Source of the DNA: an uncultured Poribacteria bacterium
Lineage (GTDB): Bacteria; Poribacteria; WGA-4E; WGA-3G
Length of the DNA: 64,000 bases
NCBI GenBank assembly: GCA_958295855.1
Contig: OY282383.1
Span: 4,444,481 to 4,508,480, forward strand
Reading direction: 5' to 3'
Shown here: positions 51,754-60,944 of the stretch, piece by piece
Numbering within the stretch: the first letter of the stretch is position 1
How the letters are laid out: every line of letters starts with the position of its first letter
The notes under the pieces: generated by a model
What the model saw: only the letters and a program-made list of their open reading frames with translations
Told to the model about the DNA's origin: nothing
Database searches by the model: none
Translations under genes and position numbers: made by a program

Positions 51754-52581
51754 CTATGCAGAGGCAAGCACGTCGTTCATCAACTCATCCCATCTGCCTT
51801 CAAATTTTTCACCGAATTCCGTTTCTCCACCGGTTGCAAGCGGCCCGCGGAGCATCGGTTTCGTGGCGTTATGCTTCTCCCAAATCTCCTTTCCACCGAA
51901 GTCGTTGTGTAGAAAGTGAAGCGCAACGCCAGCGCGCTCCTTATCGGAGAGGTTCGCCCTGGTGCAGTGTGCAACGCCGTAGCAGAAAAAGAGGACACCG
52001 CCTGCCTTCAACGCAATCGGCACAGCGCGCGCTTCAGGCGGATCGCAGCGAATGTGATGGTCGCTCAGCGGGTCGCGGTAATGTTCATAACTTTCACGAT
52101 GACTGCCGGGGATGACGTGCATACACCCGTTCTCAACGTTCGCATCGTGAATAGCAATCCACATAGCGGTGCCGCGCAACGGGTCGGCAATTTTGAAATA
52201 GGCGTTATCCTGATGCCAGCTCGTGCCAATCCCGGTCTTGGGCGGTTTCCAAAACGCCTGATCCAGTTCTAACATGAATTCATCCCCGATGAGTTGTTGG
52301 ACAACGGAGATGACCTTGGGATGAAAGGGTAACGCCTTGTGCAGGGCGCTGCGGTTATTGAGGGGAATCACCTGAAGATTCTGCTTTTCGCCTTCGTTAT
52401 CCCGCGGAGTGCCATCTGCTTGTATTGCACAATTAATACCGTTTCCCTGTTTGAGTTCAGTGTCGTAAATCCGTTCCAATTCAAGCCGGAGGGCTTTCGC
52501 CTCAACGGGACTAAAAAATCCCTCAATGGCAAGATATCCCTTATTCCGGAATTGAGCTAGCTGCGTCTCATTTAATTGCAT
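51754..52581 (-). CDS. Phytanoyl-CoA dioxygenase (PhyH) family protein
   Basis: A 275-residue Fe(II)/2-oxoglutarate-dependent oxygenase. I start it at the ATG at 52581; an in-frame TTG lies two codons earlier. The iron-binding HxD motif is in WHQDNAYF, and the distal histidine with the 2-oxoglutarate Arg is in the C-terminal part (CMHVIPGSHRESYEH, and YGVAHCTRAN). The family hydroxylates many small molecules, so the substrate is not assigned. Its start lies 22 bp beyond the end of the hairpin array at 52603. Confidence 0.9.
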   Translation of the reverse strand: MQLNETQLAQFRNKGYLAIEGFFSPVEAKALRLELERIYDTELKQGNGINCAIQADGTPRDNEGEKQNLQVIPLNNRSALHKALPFHPKVISVVQQLIGDEFMLELDQAFWKPPKTGIGTSWHQDNAYFKIADPLRGTAMWIAIHDANVENGCMHVIPGSHRESYEHYRDPLSDHHIRCDPPEARAVPIALKAGGVLFFCYGVAHCTRANLSDKERAGVALHFLHNDFGGKEIWEKHNATKPMLRGPLATGGETEFGEKFEGRWDELMNDVLASA

Positions 52582-52602
52582 TATCAAACTACCTTGTGTG
52601 AC

Positions 52603-52973
52603 GGCACGCGGAGCGTGCCTATTACCTTGACGGCACGCGGAGTGTGCCTACTACTTTGACGGCACGCGGAGTGTGCCTACTACTTTGACGGCACACGGAG
52701 TGTGCCTACTACTTTGACGGCACGCGGAGTGTGCCTACTACTTTGACGGCACACGGAGTGTGCCTACTACTTTGACGGCACACGGAGTGTGCCTACTACT
52801 TTGACGGCACGCGGAGCGTGCCTATTACTTTGACGGCACGCGGAGCGTGCCTACTACTTTGACGGCACGCGGAGCGTGCCTACTACTTTGACGGCACACG
52901 GAGTGTGCCTACTACTTTGACGGCACACGGAGTGTGCCTACTACTTTGGTTTGATGGCACGCGGAGCGTGCCT
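52603..52973. repeat. Tandem array of 13 palindromes, 29-bp period
   Basis: Each unit is a 17-nt palindrome GGCACRCGGAGYGTGCC followed by a 12-nt spacer, mostly TACTACTTTGAC. Units start at 52603 and every 29 bp to 52922; the thirteenth starts at 52957. Stems are of three kinds: C-G pair form (5 units), A-T form (5 units) and a G-T wobble form (3 units). The array fills the space between phyH and the ATP-grasp-like gene, both on the minus strand, and the end of the latter contains a decayed unit. There are no unique spacers. Confidence 0.92.
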
Positions 52974-52985
52974 ACTACTTTATGC

Positions 52986-54479
52986 CTACGACTTTATGGC
53001 ACACGGTACAATAATAGAATCTACCATGCCGTGTAAAATTTTCTTATCGGCGGGGCAGACTGCGGCCTGTATGCCGCCGAGTGTCACTGTATTTCCAGTG
53101 ACAAAATAGTATGGGCGGAGGAGAGGGCGGCATGCCATCTCTTGCATATCGCCCGTGTCGAAATCGTAATACTGCATCCGCACCCGTTTTGCAGTGTGAA
53201 ACTGTTGTAGCACGTACGGTGTTTTTTCAAAGTTCGCCAACCCGTTTTCGACCGCGGATTCCCATGCCTCAGTAGGCAAATCATGCCCAATAGCGACACC
53301 CCGGCTTCCCCACGCCAGTTCGGAAAAGCCCGAGGGTTTGATAACCAGTTCCCGTTGCCGCTGCGTCACATCGCTAAGTTGCCGCCAATCTGTTACAGGA
53401 TTTCCATCCACCGCTAGGTTAGGAATTACGGCGTGCGGTGGCAGGGGGCGCGCATCTAAAATCCAGGTCTGCGGAATCGTTTTCTGTAGAAACGGGTAGG
53501 TTTTTTTTCCAAGGTGGCGTTTCCAAAACGGCTGGAGGGCGGGATGGTGGAAAAGCGCGAGGCACAATTTTTCCTCAAGGTAGGCTTTCGGTGGGGGTGT
53601 CATCACAACGGTGCGTTTTTTCGCGCTATAGAACATTAACTCCGCTTTGGGAATATTGGGAAGATCGAACAATTCATAGAAGCGGTAGAACACATCGACC
53701 GCCATCTTCTCGCCCACCTCATCCGCCACAAAGAGCCCCGCTTCGGTAAAAATCACCTCGTTTGGCTTGACGGTGCGCGTCCGCACACCCACTTCACACA
53801 GCGCAGCTTCAAGCCATATCATCTCCGCCCAATAATCTTTCGATTCGTCTGAAACAACAATTGCCAGCGTGGGATGCTCTTTTTTCGCTAAAGCCCGAAT
53901 CATCTCGGCGTATCCGCGCACCATGCCTTCGCTACCACCGATGACAGGATAGCCTAGTTTCGCATACAGCATAGAAAGACAGCCCGTTGCGCCGATAAAA
54001 CCCGGAATCGAATCTAGTTCAGTAATTGCCATGCCGTCAGCGGTAGGAAGAATATCCGGACGAAGCACCCCGGGCAGTTGGCTTTTAAAACGGTTCATCC
54101 GCCCATACCGGATAACCTTTTCAGGTTTACCGAGCTCTAAATAATCAGCAATCCAAGTAGGCTGAATGCCCCGCGCGCTCTGTGAATAGAGTAGGTTACA
54201 CGCCCGATAAAAATTTAAGAGGTGAGTGCCCAGTGCCTCAAACCAGCGTAAGTCCTCCTGGAAAATCCAGAACGGCTCCGGCGAGATACGCCATGAGGTA
54301 TTGCAATCGGGATGGACATCCCGCTTCTGCCCTTCAAATAATTTTGCCTTTGGAATTTCATCATTAATAAATAGACATTTGTGTCTGGCATCCAAACCAA
54401 ACCTCCTCACGATTTTAAATAACGTGCCGGCGAAGCAGGTGCCCCCGCTTTTGTAAGGGCGGTACCCGTTTCTGTCCAT
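52986..54479 (-). CDS. ATP-grasp-like protein of unknown function
   Basis: A 497-residue protein, started at MDRNGYRPYKSGGT (54479), 7 bp after the serA stop codon, so probably in the serA operon. The central and C-terminal parts resemble circularly permuted ATP-grasp enzymes, such as the glutathionylspermidine-synthase-like group: ITELDSIPGFIGATG, GSEGMVRGYAEMIR, ELVIKPSGFSELAWGSRGV and VLQQFH. I cannot name the substrate. Such enzymes ligate a carboxylate to an amine with ATP. The last codons lie in sequence resembling the hairpin array. Confidence 0.6.
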   Translation of the reverse strand: MDRNGYRPYKSGGTCFAGTLFKIVRRFGLDARHKCLFINDEIPKAKLFEGQKRDVHPDCNTSWRISPEPFWIFQEDLRWFEALGTHLLNFYRACNLLYSQSARGIQPTWIADYLELGKPEKVIRYGRMNRFKSQLPGVLRPDILPTADGMAITELDSIPGFIGATGCLSMLYAKLGYPVIGGSEGMVRGYAEMIRALAKKEHPTLAIVVSDESKDYWAEMIWLEAALCEVGVRTRTVKPNEVIFTEAGLFVADEVGEKMAVDVFYRFYELFDLPNIPKAELMFYSAKKRTVVMTPPPKAYLEEKLCLALFHHPALQPFWKRHLGKKTYPFLQKTIPQTWILDARPLPPHAVIPNLAVDGNPVTDWRQLSDVTQRQRELVIKPSGFSELAWGSRGVAIGHDLPTEAWESAVENGLANFEKTPYVLQQFHTAKRVRMQYYDFDTGDMQEMACRPLLRPYYFVTGNTVTLGGIQAAVCPADKKILHGMVDSIIVPCAIKS

Positions 54480-54486
54480 GGCGGTA

Positions 54487-56082
54487 TTACCCGTGCTCTG
54501 ACAGAAAAACCTGTTTGACGAAGTCAATCTTTTTTTCCGCAGCGATAGCTTGCAAAACGCCTCGCGGCACGGGGCTATCCACATTAATAAGCGTCACGGC
54601 GAGTTCCCCGATGCGCGAACGCCCTACAGTCATATCAGCGATGTTAATACCCCTATCGCCTAAAATTGTGCCGATTAAGCCAATCATCCCGGGCTGGTCG
54701 CGGTTGTATATAAGGAGAATAGACCCTGTCGGCTTTGCGTTCATGTGATGTTGATTGATACGAACGATGCGGATGTCCTTACGGCCAAAAGCCGTCCCTT
54801 CAATCACCGTGTTCCCCTTGTCGGTTGTGACGGTAATTGCAATGGAGTTTGCAAAGTTGGCTTCCGAATCGCTCTTCGTCTCCGTAACTAGAATCCCGCG
54901 GCGCTTAATCAGAAACGGTGCATTCACATAGTTCACGTTCGTTAGCACCGGTGTCAAAAGCCCCTTTTGTAAAGCGACAGTTATCGGTGTGATATCCTCT
55001 TTCTGGAAGAGGGTGCCGCTATAATGGATTTTAATCGCTGAGAATTGTCCTTCAACAATTTGCGCGTGGAAACTGCCGATCTTTTCGGCGAGCTCCAAAT
55101 AAGGGCCCAAAATATCAAGCATCCTCGAATCAATTTTGGGTTGATTCACAGCATTGGCGACAGGTTTCCCGCGGAGCGCGTTCATCACCTGCTGTGCCAC
55201 TTCCACAGCAACGTGCTCCTGCGCCTCTGTAGTTGACGCGCCGAGGTGAGGTATCGCCAGCAGGTTATCCAAGCCAAGTAGTGGCGTACCAATTGCAGGT
55301 TCGTTTTCAAAAACATCTAGGGCAGCGCCAGCCAACTGTCCCTTTTTCAAGGCGTAGTAGAGGGCATTCTCGTCAATAATCCCCCCGCGCGCACAGTTAA
55401 TCAGGCGACAGGTGGGCTTCATCAGTGTGAATTCGGCTTCACCAATGCTGTGATAAGTCTCAGCATTCAGATGTGTATGCACAGAAATATAATCCGATTC
55501 CTGAAAGAGCGTCTCTCGAGCGACAAGCCGGATGCCTATTTCCTCTGCCGCGCTGGATGAAATATAAGGGTCGTAGGCAATTACCTGCATCTTGAACGCT
55601 TGCGCCCGGCGAGCCACCTCCTGTCCAATTCTGCCGAGCCCAACCGTCCCGAAAACTTTCCCATATAACTCAACGCCGATGAATTCGTTGCGTTTCCATG
55701 CCCGGTTTTTGAGGGAAATGCCGGCTGGCACAATGTTACGCGCCAAAGCCAACAACATCGCGAAGGTATGCTCTGCTGCTGCAATCGTGTTTCCTGTCGG
55801 CGTGTTGACGACTAAGATTCCCTTTCGTGTCGCCGCTTGCACATCAATGTTATCTACCCCAACACCGGCACGGCCGATAACCTTCAGTTGCTTCGCCGCG
55901 TTAATAACCTCCGCCGTCACCCTCGTCGCGCTTCTGATAAGTAGGGCGTTGTAATCGCCAATCCGGGACAGGAGCTCTTTATCGGTGAGATTGAGAATGA
56001 CATCTACCTCAAAATCGCCACTCTCGATGAGAACATCTAACCCTCGCTGCGAGAGCAAATCGCTCACCAGCACTTTGTTCAT
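54487..56082 (-). CDS. serA: D-3-phosphoglycerate dehydrogenase
   Basis: A 531-residue long-form enzyme, first step of the phosphorylated serine pathway. Motifs of the family are VIGRAGVGVDNID, the NAD loop VGLGRIGQEVARR, NCARGGIIDENAL with the substrate Arg, and PHLGASTTEAQEHVA with the catalytic His. It is followed by the intervening domain and a C-terminal ACT domain (LLIYNRDQPGMIGLIG, GINIADMTVGR) for serine feedback. The promoter at 56122-56150 is a perfect consensus. An ATP-grasp-like gene follows after 7 bp. Confidence 0.96.
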   Translation of the reverse strand: MNKVLVSDLLSQRGLDVLIESGDFEVDVILNLTDKELLSRIGDYNALLIRSATRVTAEVINAAKQLKVIGRAGVGVDNIDVQAATRKGILVVNTPTGNTIAAAEHTFAMLLALARNIVPAGISLKNRAWKRNEFIGVELYGKVFGTVGLGRIGQEVARRAQAFKMQVIAYDPYISSSAAEEIGIRLVARETLFQESDYISVHTHLNAETYHSIGEAEFTLMKPTCRLINCARGGIIDENALYYALKKGQLAGAALDVFENEPAIGTPLLGLDNLLAIPHLGASTTEAQEHVAVEVAQQVMNALRGKPVANAVNQPKIDSRMLDILGPYLELAEKIGSFHAQIVEGQFSAIKIHYSGTLFQKEDITPITVALQKGLLTPVLTNVNYVNAPFLIKRRGILVTETKSDSEANFANSIAITVTTDKGNTVIEGTAFGRKDIRIVRINQHHMNAKPTGSILLIYNRDQPGMIGLIGTILGDRGINIADMTVGRSRIGELAVTLINVDSPVPRGVLQAIAAEKKIDFVKQVFLSEHG

Positions 56083-56121
56083 AATTTAATTTTCCTCCTG
56101 CAAGGCATACAAACGAATTAA

Positions 56122-56150
56122 ATTATAGCACCTTCCTCGTACCCTGTCAA
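56122..56150 (-). promoter_or_regulatory. Perfect-consensus sigma70 promoter of serA
   Basis: On the minus strand TTGACA, exactly 17 bases, TATAAT, ending 40 bp before the ATG. Confidence 0.8.
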
Positions 56151-56292
56151 CAAGATTTTAGATGACATTTTTTTTGAAATATGGTAATATTATAATTGTT
56201 CGGAAACTGAAAAAGGACAAAAAACCTTAATATCTGCTACAATATCATCGTGCATCGCCTGAGTGCACGAATTACTATATGGAGAGAGAAAT

Positions 56293-56496
56293 ATGGGCAT
56301 TGGTCCGTGGGAATTATTGGTGGTGTTAGCGCTTGCGTTACTCATATTTGGTGGAAAACGTCTCCCTGAATTGGCACGTGGGCTCGGCAAAAGCGTCACA
56401 AACTTTAAGGCTGGGCTCAACGAAGAAAAAGTAGAGGAAACCGAAACCACAGCACAAACAGAGAATGAACCGCCGCCAAAAGAGAAAACAGGATAG
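56293..56496 (+). CDS. tatA: Sec-independent protein translocase subunit TatA
   Basis: A 67-residue protein started at MGIGPWELLVV after GGAGAGAG; the longer ATG at 56263 is not preceded by a site. It has one short membrane helix, the FGGKRLPELARGLG hinge and amphipathic helix, and an acidic tail. This is the TatA/TatE pattern: it forms the pore of the twin-arginine pathway with TatC. tatC is not adjacent. A TCGTGCA...TGCACGA hairpin precedes the gene at about 56249-56271. Confidence 0.94.
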   Translation: MGIGPWELLVVLALALLIFGGKRLPELARGLGKSVTNFKAGLNEEKVEETETTAQTENEPPPKEKTG

Positions 56497-56620
56497 GAAG
56501 AAACCGGTGCTGCGCTTCTCCGGAATTCAACCCCTCTGCTTCGCGTGCCTTTAGCGTCACGATTCGGAGATTGCACCTACGGGGAAGCGGATGCAAAAAA
56601 CTTTTTTAGGAGAATTTTTG

Positions 56621-56947
56621 ATGAAGGATAAATTACCCGATTTTCTTCAGGATGTGATTGAAGAATATCCCGATGTTTGGAAGGCGTATCAGGCATTGGG
56701 TGAAGCATGTGGTACTGCCGGGCCCCTTGAAGCAAAAACAGCGAGGCTCGTCAAGCTTGCCTTAGCCATCGGCGCGAAATCCGAAGGGGCAGTCCATTCA
56801 CACGCTCGGCGAGCCCTCCGCGAGGGCATCACGCGAGAGGAGTTGCAGCAAGTCTCACTGCTTGCCGTGACTTCTATCGGCTGGTCGGCGAGCATGGCTG
56901 CCCTCTCTTGGATCCAAGATGTTGTGGATAAATCCGAAAATGTATAG
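56621..56947 (+). CDS. Carboxymuconolactone decarboxylase (AhpD-like) family protein
   Basis: A 108-residue helical protein started at MKDKLPDFLQ, 6 nt after TTAGGAGA. It matches the CMD fold (LVKLALAIGAKSEGAVHSHARRALREGITREEL). The family's redox Cys-x-x-Cys of AhpD is replaced by the EGAVHSH sequence, as in non-peroxidase members, so it is probably not a peroxiredoxin partner. The substrate is unknown. It lies 45 bp upstream of a TPR gene on the same strand. Confidence 0.88.
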   Translation: MKDKLPDFLQDVIEEYPDVWKAYQALGEACGTAGPLEAKTARLVKLALAIGAKSEGAVHSHARRALREGITREELQQVSLLAVTSIGWSASMAALSWIQDVVDKSENV

Positions 56948-56991
56948 CACACGCGGGCATCTTCTATGTTATCGGCCCAACAGCATTTTTC

Positions 56992-58215
56992 ATGAAAAAA
57001 CGTCAAAAACCTCCAAACTATGTCCTAATACTCGTTATCTTGTGGCTTCTGCCATGCGTCGGCAGAAGCGAACAGGACTCAGCATTCCAACAAGGCTTGG
57101 AGTATGTTAAACTGCGGCTCTACCCACAGGCGATGGATACCTTTAAATCCATTTTATCGCGGCACCCGACAGATGTGGACGCACTTTTCCAACTCGGCAG
57201 TGTCTACAGATTGCGCGACGAATTGGCATTAGCAATAGAAACGTTCAACACGATTCTCACGCTTTCTGCAACAGACAGGGCATACGGATTAGCCCACCTC
57301 TCGTTATCGGAAATCTATTGCCAGCAGAGCGAATTGGCGGTGGCGGAACAGCATGCAAAAGTAGCCGTTCAACAATGCCCACAGATGGCAGACACGCATT
57401 ATCGCCTCGGCTACATCTACACACACCAAGCGAAACTGGACAAGGCAACCGTGGCATTCAAGCAAGCCCTCGTACTCAACCCCGATTTTTCGGAAGTTTA
57501 CGAATGGCTCGGTTTCATTGCCCTCATGCACGAACAGCCTCAGCGAGCGGTGGAATATTATCGGACTGCAATCCAGAAAAAGCCTTACGTTCAGAGTGCC
57601 TACTATAATCTTGCGAAGGCGTATCGGCTCCTCGGAGATATAGAGGCAGCAACGGAACAACTTAAGCGGTTCCAACAGATGAAAACCTATTCTGATCGGA
57701 CATACGCGCTTGAAAGTGCTTTGGAGGAAACTCCGATGAACACCGAGCTGCGAATGCAATTGGCAGAAATCCATTTGGAGTATAAGCATCCAGCCGCGGC
57801 CATTGCTACATACCAAGCCATGCTCCGGTTAAATCCAGATTTTACAGATGGATACGATAAGTTGGCGCGACTGTACATGAATCTCAACAGACCGCGGAAA
57901 GCAATCCCACTCTTTCAAAAAGTGCTGGCATTAAACCCGAATGCCATAGAGGCACACGTCCGATTGGGATGGCTCCATACCGCACTAAAGGAATTCAAAA
58001 TGGCAGAATCGCATCTCCAAACGGCGATAGAGAAAATGCCAAAACTTACGTTAGCATACCACGGGTTAGCCGAAATTTATACAAAACAGGGACACATCGG
58101 AAAAGCGATAGAAATCTACCGCCATATCACACAAATTGAGCCGAATGACCGAGACGCTTGGAAGGCATTGCGCAATTTGGAACGTTTGCAAGCTATGCCC
58201 TTAAGAAAACCGTGA
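56992..58215 (+). CDS. Exported TPR-repeat protein
   Basis: A 407-residue protein with a signal peptide (about 1-24) and about ten tetratricopeptide repeats over the rest (for example LFQLGSVYRLRDELALAIE, THYRLGYIYTHQAKLDKA, YHGLAEIYTKQGHIGKAIE). It probably serves as a protein-interaction scaffold in the periplasm or outside. Its stop codon overlaps the proposed GTG start of the FG-GAP/UnbV gene. The same pairing of TPR and UnbV proteins occurs in other environmental bacteria, often in one operon. Confidence 0.88.
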   Translation: MKKRQKPPNYVLILVILWLLPCVGRSEQDSAFQQGLEYVKLRLYPQAMDTFKSILSRHPTDVDALFQLGSVYRLRDELALAIETFNTILTLSATDRAYGLAHLSLSEIYCQQSELAVAEQHAKVAVQQCPQMADTHYRLGYIYTHQAKLDKATVAFKQALVLNPDFSEVYEWLGFIALMHEQPQRAVEYYRTAIQKKPYVQSAYYNLAKAYRLLGDIEAATEQLKRFQQMKTYSDRTYALESALEETPMNTELRMQLAEIHLEYKHPAAAIATYQAMLRLNPDFTDGYDKLARLYMNLNRPRKAIPLFQKVLALNPNAIEAHVRLGWLHTALKEFKMAESHLQTAIEKMPKLTLAYHGLAEIYTKQGHIGKAIEIYRHITQIEPNDRDAWKALRNLERLQAMPLRKP

Positions 58216-59885
58216 CGCAAGAAATAAGACACTTCTATTATCTATATCTCCTTTTAGCATGCGGCGTTTCGCGCTTACATGCGGAACCAATTTTCATTGA
58301 TGTTACCCAATCCGCAGGCTTAACGTTTGAGCATACTGATGGCAGAAGCGGCTTAAGACTGTTCAATGAATTTCTCGGATCCGGCGGTGGGTTTTTCGAT
58401 TATGACAGCGACGGAGACCTGGACATCTACCTCGTCAATGGCGCAATTCAAATCGGGAATGCTGCGGAATTCAAGCCGACGAACGCCCTCTATCGGAACA
58501 ACGGCGACAGCACCTTCACCGATGTCACGGATAGGGCAGGCCTGGGCAGCACTGCCTACGGCACTGGCTGCACCGTCGGCGATTACGATAACGATGGAGA
58601 CATGGATCTCTACGTCACGAACTTTGGCGCAGACCAGCTCTATCGGAACAATGGAGATGGCTCCTTTACAGATGTAACAACACAAGCCCAGGTGGGCAAT
58701 GCAAACTGGGGCACCAGTTGTGCATTCGCCGATGTTGATGGCGATGGCTTTCTTGACCTCTATGTGGCAAACTACGCCGCATACACACCGAAACATGATA
58801 CACGGTGTGAAGAACGGGGCGTTCACGTTTACTGCGGCCCCCATGCCTATCCCGCAGTGCAGGATACCTTTTACCACAACAACGGTAACGGTACCTTCAC
58901 TGATGTGTCAACGCTGCGGTTCCCACCGGATCTGATACCTCAGCACGGATTAGGCGTAACCTTCGCGGATTACGATGCCGACGGTGATACAGATCTTTAT
59001 GTCGCAAATGACCAGGATGCGAACTTTCTATTTCAAAACAGAGGAGACGGTAATTTTTTTGAGGTTGCATTAATTGCAGGCGTGTGCTATAATGATATGG
59101 GTAAGGAAGAAGCTGGGATGGGTACAGATTTCGCAGACTATGACAACGACGGATTGCCCGATCTCACCGTGAGCAACTATCAAACGGAGACCAATACCGT
59201 TTACCACAATCACGATGGCACCTTCTTTACCGATAACACCATCACCTCAGGCATAGCCGAGGTAACACACGGCTACCTGGGATGGGGCATCAGATTCTTT
59301 GACTACGACAATGATGGCTATCAAGACATCTTTGTCGCAAACGGGCACTTGATGGATAACATCGCTTTGCTTGAGAAGCATGTAACTTACCCGCAACAGA
59401 ATCTGCTGTTCAGAAATTTAGGCGATGGCACGTTCGCCCATGTTATCGCAGCGGATGACGGTTTAGCGTTGAAAAAAGTCAGCCGCGGCGTTGCCATCGG
59501 AGACTATGACAACGACGGCGACCTGGATATTCTTGTCACCAATTGTAATCAACGCCCAGACCTGCTTCAAAACGCAGTCGGCACCCAAAACAATTGGATA
59601 CAAATTCAGGTTGTTGGACAGAAAAGCAACCGTTCTGGACTTGGTGCCAGAATTAAGGTTGTGACAAGTACACACACCCAATACAGGGAGGTGCAGAGCG
59701 GCGGAAGTTATCTATCCTTCCACGACTTGCGCGCCCATTTTGGAGTAGGAAAATCGGAACAGATTGAATTAGTTGAGATTCGCTGGCTCAGCGGCAACGT
59801 TGACCGGGCAACACAGCTCGCTGTCAATCAAAGGTTTAGAGCCGTCGAAGGTGTCGACATCGTTCCGATAAATCTAAAAGAGTAA
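58212..59885 (+). CDS. FG-GAP/VCBS-repeat protein with ASPIC/UnbV C-terminal domain
   Basis: A 557-residue exported protein. I prefer the GTG at 58212, which overlaps the upstream stop (GTGA) and gives a normal signal peptide ending RLHA; an in-frame ATG at 58158 would lengthen it inside the TPR gene. The mature part holds six or seven FG-GAP repeats with Ca-binding DYDNDGD(L/M)D motifs, so it is likely a beta-propeller. The C-terminal ASPIC/UnbV domain is GLGARIKV...HFGVGKSEQIELVEIRW. It may bind ligands or adhere to surfaces. Confidence 0.9.
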   Translation: MTQEIRHFYYLYLLLACGVSRLHAEPIFIDVTQSAGLTFEHTDGRSGLRLFNEFLGSGGGFFDYDSDGDLDIYLVNGAIQIGNAAEFKPTNALYRNNGDSTFTDVTDRAGLGSTAYGTGCTVGDYDNDGDMDLYVTNFGADQLYRNNGDGSFTDVTTQAQVGNANWGTSCAFADVDGDGFLDLYVANYAAYTPKHDTRCEERGVHVYCGPHAYPAVQDTFYHNNGNGTFTDVSTLRFPPDLIPQHGLGVTFADYDADGDTDLYVANDQDANFLFQNRGDGNFFEVALIAGVCYNDMGKEEAGMGTDFADYDNDGLPDLTVSNYQTETNTVYHNHDGTFFTDNTITSGIAEVTHGYLGWGIRFFDYDNDGYQDIFVANGHLMDNIALLEKHVTYPQQNLLFRNLGDGTFAHVIAADDGLALKKVSRGVAIGDYDNDGDLDILVTNCNQRPDLLQNAVGTQNNWIQIQVVGQKSNRSGLGARIKVVTSTHTQYREVQSGGSYLSFHDLRAHFGVGKSEQIELVEIRWLSGNVDRATQLAVNQRFRAVEGVDIVPINLKE

Positions 59886-59935
59886 AGGACGATACTATCT
59901 CAGTCTCGTCCCCTATTGAAATCTGGAAGGTACTA

Positions 59936-60709
59936 ATGAAACCCCTATTTATAATGCTATTACTTATCGCGTTTGTGGCATCTAGCGCACACGCGTTAAA
60001 CGAACCAGAGGATTCACTCATCCTTTACTTCTCTTTTGACGAACTCGATGGTGAAAATACCATAGACCACTCAAAATATGAGAACAACGGCGAAATGGCT
60101 GGTGCGCCAAAACATGTTGAGGGAAAATTCGGCAAGGCGTTAGAACTTAACGGCGAATCTGACTGGGTTGAAGTCCCACACGATGACATCCTCACCGTTG
60201 ATGAGAGTGTGACGGTGATGGCTTGGATTAATACTGAACGCCATCAGGGCCCCGGCGGCGAACGATGGCAGGGCATCGTCGCCAAAGGGAACGCAAATCG
60301 TTCTTACAGCTTCTATACCGAATCGCCTAGTGAATGCTTGCACCTTAGTGTCAATAACAGCGGAAGTGTTTGCAACGGAAAGGTCGAATTGGATAAGTGG
60401 CAACATGTCGCTGCGCAAGTTGACGACGGTACCCACCGGTATTGGATAAATGGTGAAAATGTTGGCGAATTCGAAGGGAAGAATGCTCCCCCAGGTAAAG
60501 CCGATACAGAGAGTGTGTTGGTCGGAAAAACGCATGAAGGGAATCGTGAATTCCTCGGGTTGATTGACGAAGTCCGCATCTGGAATCGTGCCCTCAGCGA
60601 AGAAGAGGTTAAAGAACAGATGGAAATGGGCTATTTTGAAATTTTCGCCGTGGATCCGCGCCAGAAATTGGCAACCACCTGGGGACAACTCAAGTCCCGG
60701 AAACGATAA
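59936..60709 (+). CDS. Secreted LamG-domain protein
   Basis: A 257-residue exported protein with a signal peptide (about 1-20) and a single LamG domain (LILYFSFDELDG, VTVMAWINTE, WQHVAAQVDDGTHRYWING, LIDEVRIWNRALSEEE). It is a close paralog of the next gene (60945-61703), with long identical stretches. The C-terminal tail KLATTWGQLKSRKR is shared with the LamG proteins at 60945 and 50839. The role is unknown; extracellular carbohydrate binding is plausible. Confidence 0.88.
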   Translation: MKPLFIMLLLIAFVASSAHALNEPEDSLILYFSFDELDGENTIDHSKYENNGEMAGAPKHVEGKFGKALELNGESDWVEVPHDDILTVDESVTVMAWINTERHQGPGGERWQGIVAKGNANRSYSFYTESPSECLHLSVNNSGSVCNGKVELDKWQHVAAQVDDGTHRYWINGENVGEFEGKNAPPGKADTESVLVGKTHEGNREFLGLIDEVRIWNRALSEEEVKEQMEMGYFEIFAVDPRQKLATTWGQLKSRKR

Positions 60710-60944
60710 AACCTGTTTGTAGGGACAAATTTCCTTATGTCCCTACAAATACATGGCTTAGATGGACGTTTTTAACGTTGTCTTAGACACCCTCAACTTA
60801 ACTCGTAAGGACAAATCTCTGTATATGCTTGTCCTCGCACAATGGAAATCAACACAAATCGGGTTAATTGGGTCTGACATCTCAATAAGAAGAGAGTATG
60901 AAAACACAAGATGTTTTCATTACATCCTCAATAGGAGAACAAAA

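Noticed and set aside
52603..52973. Possible CRISPR array
   Set aside because: The regular 29-bp period suggests one at first, but there are no unique spacers. The whole unit, including the 12-nt linker, is repeated, and no cas gene is nearby.
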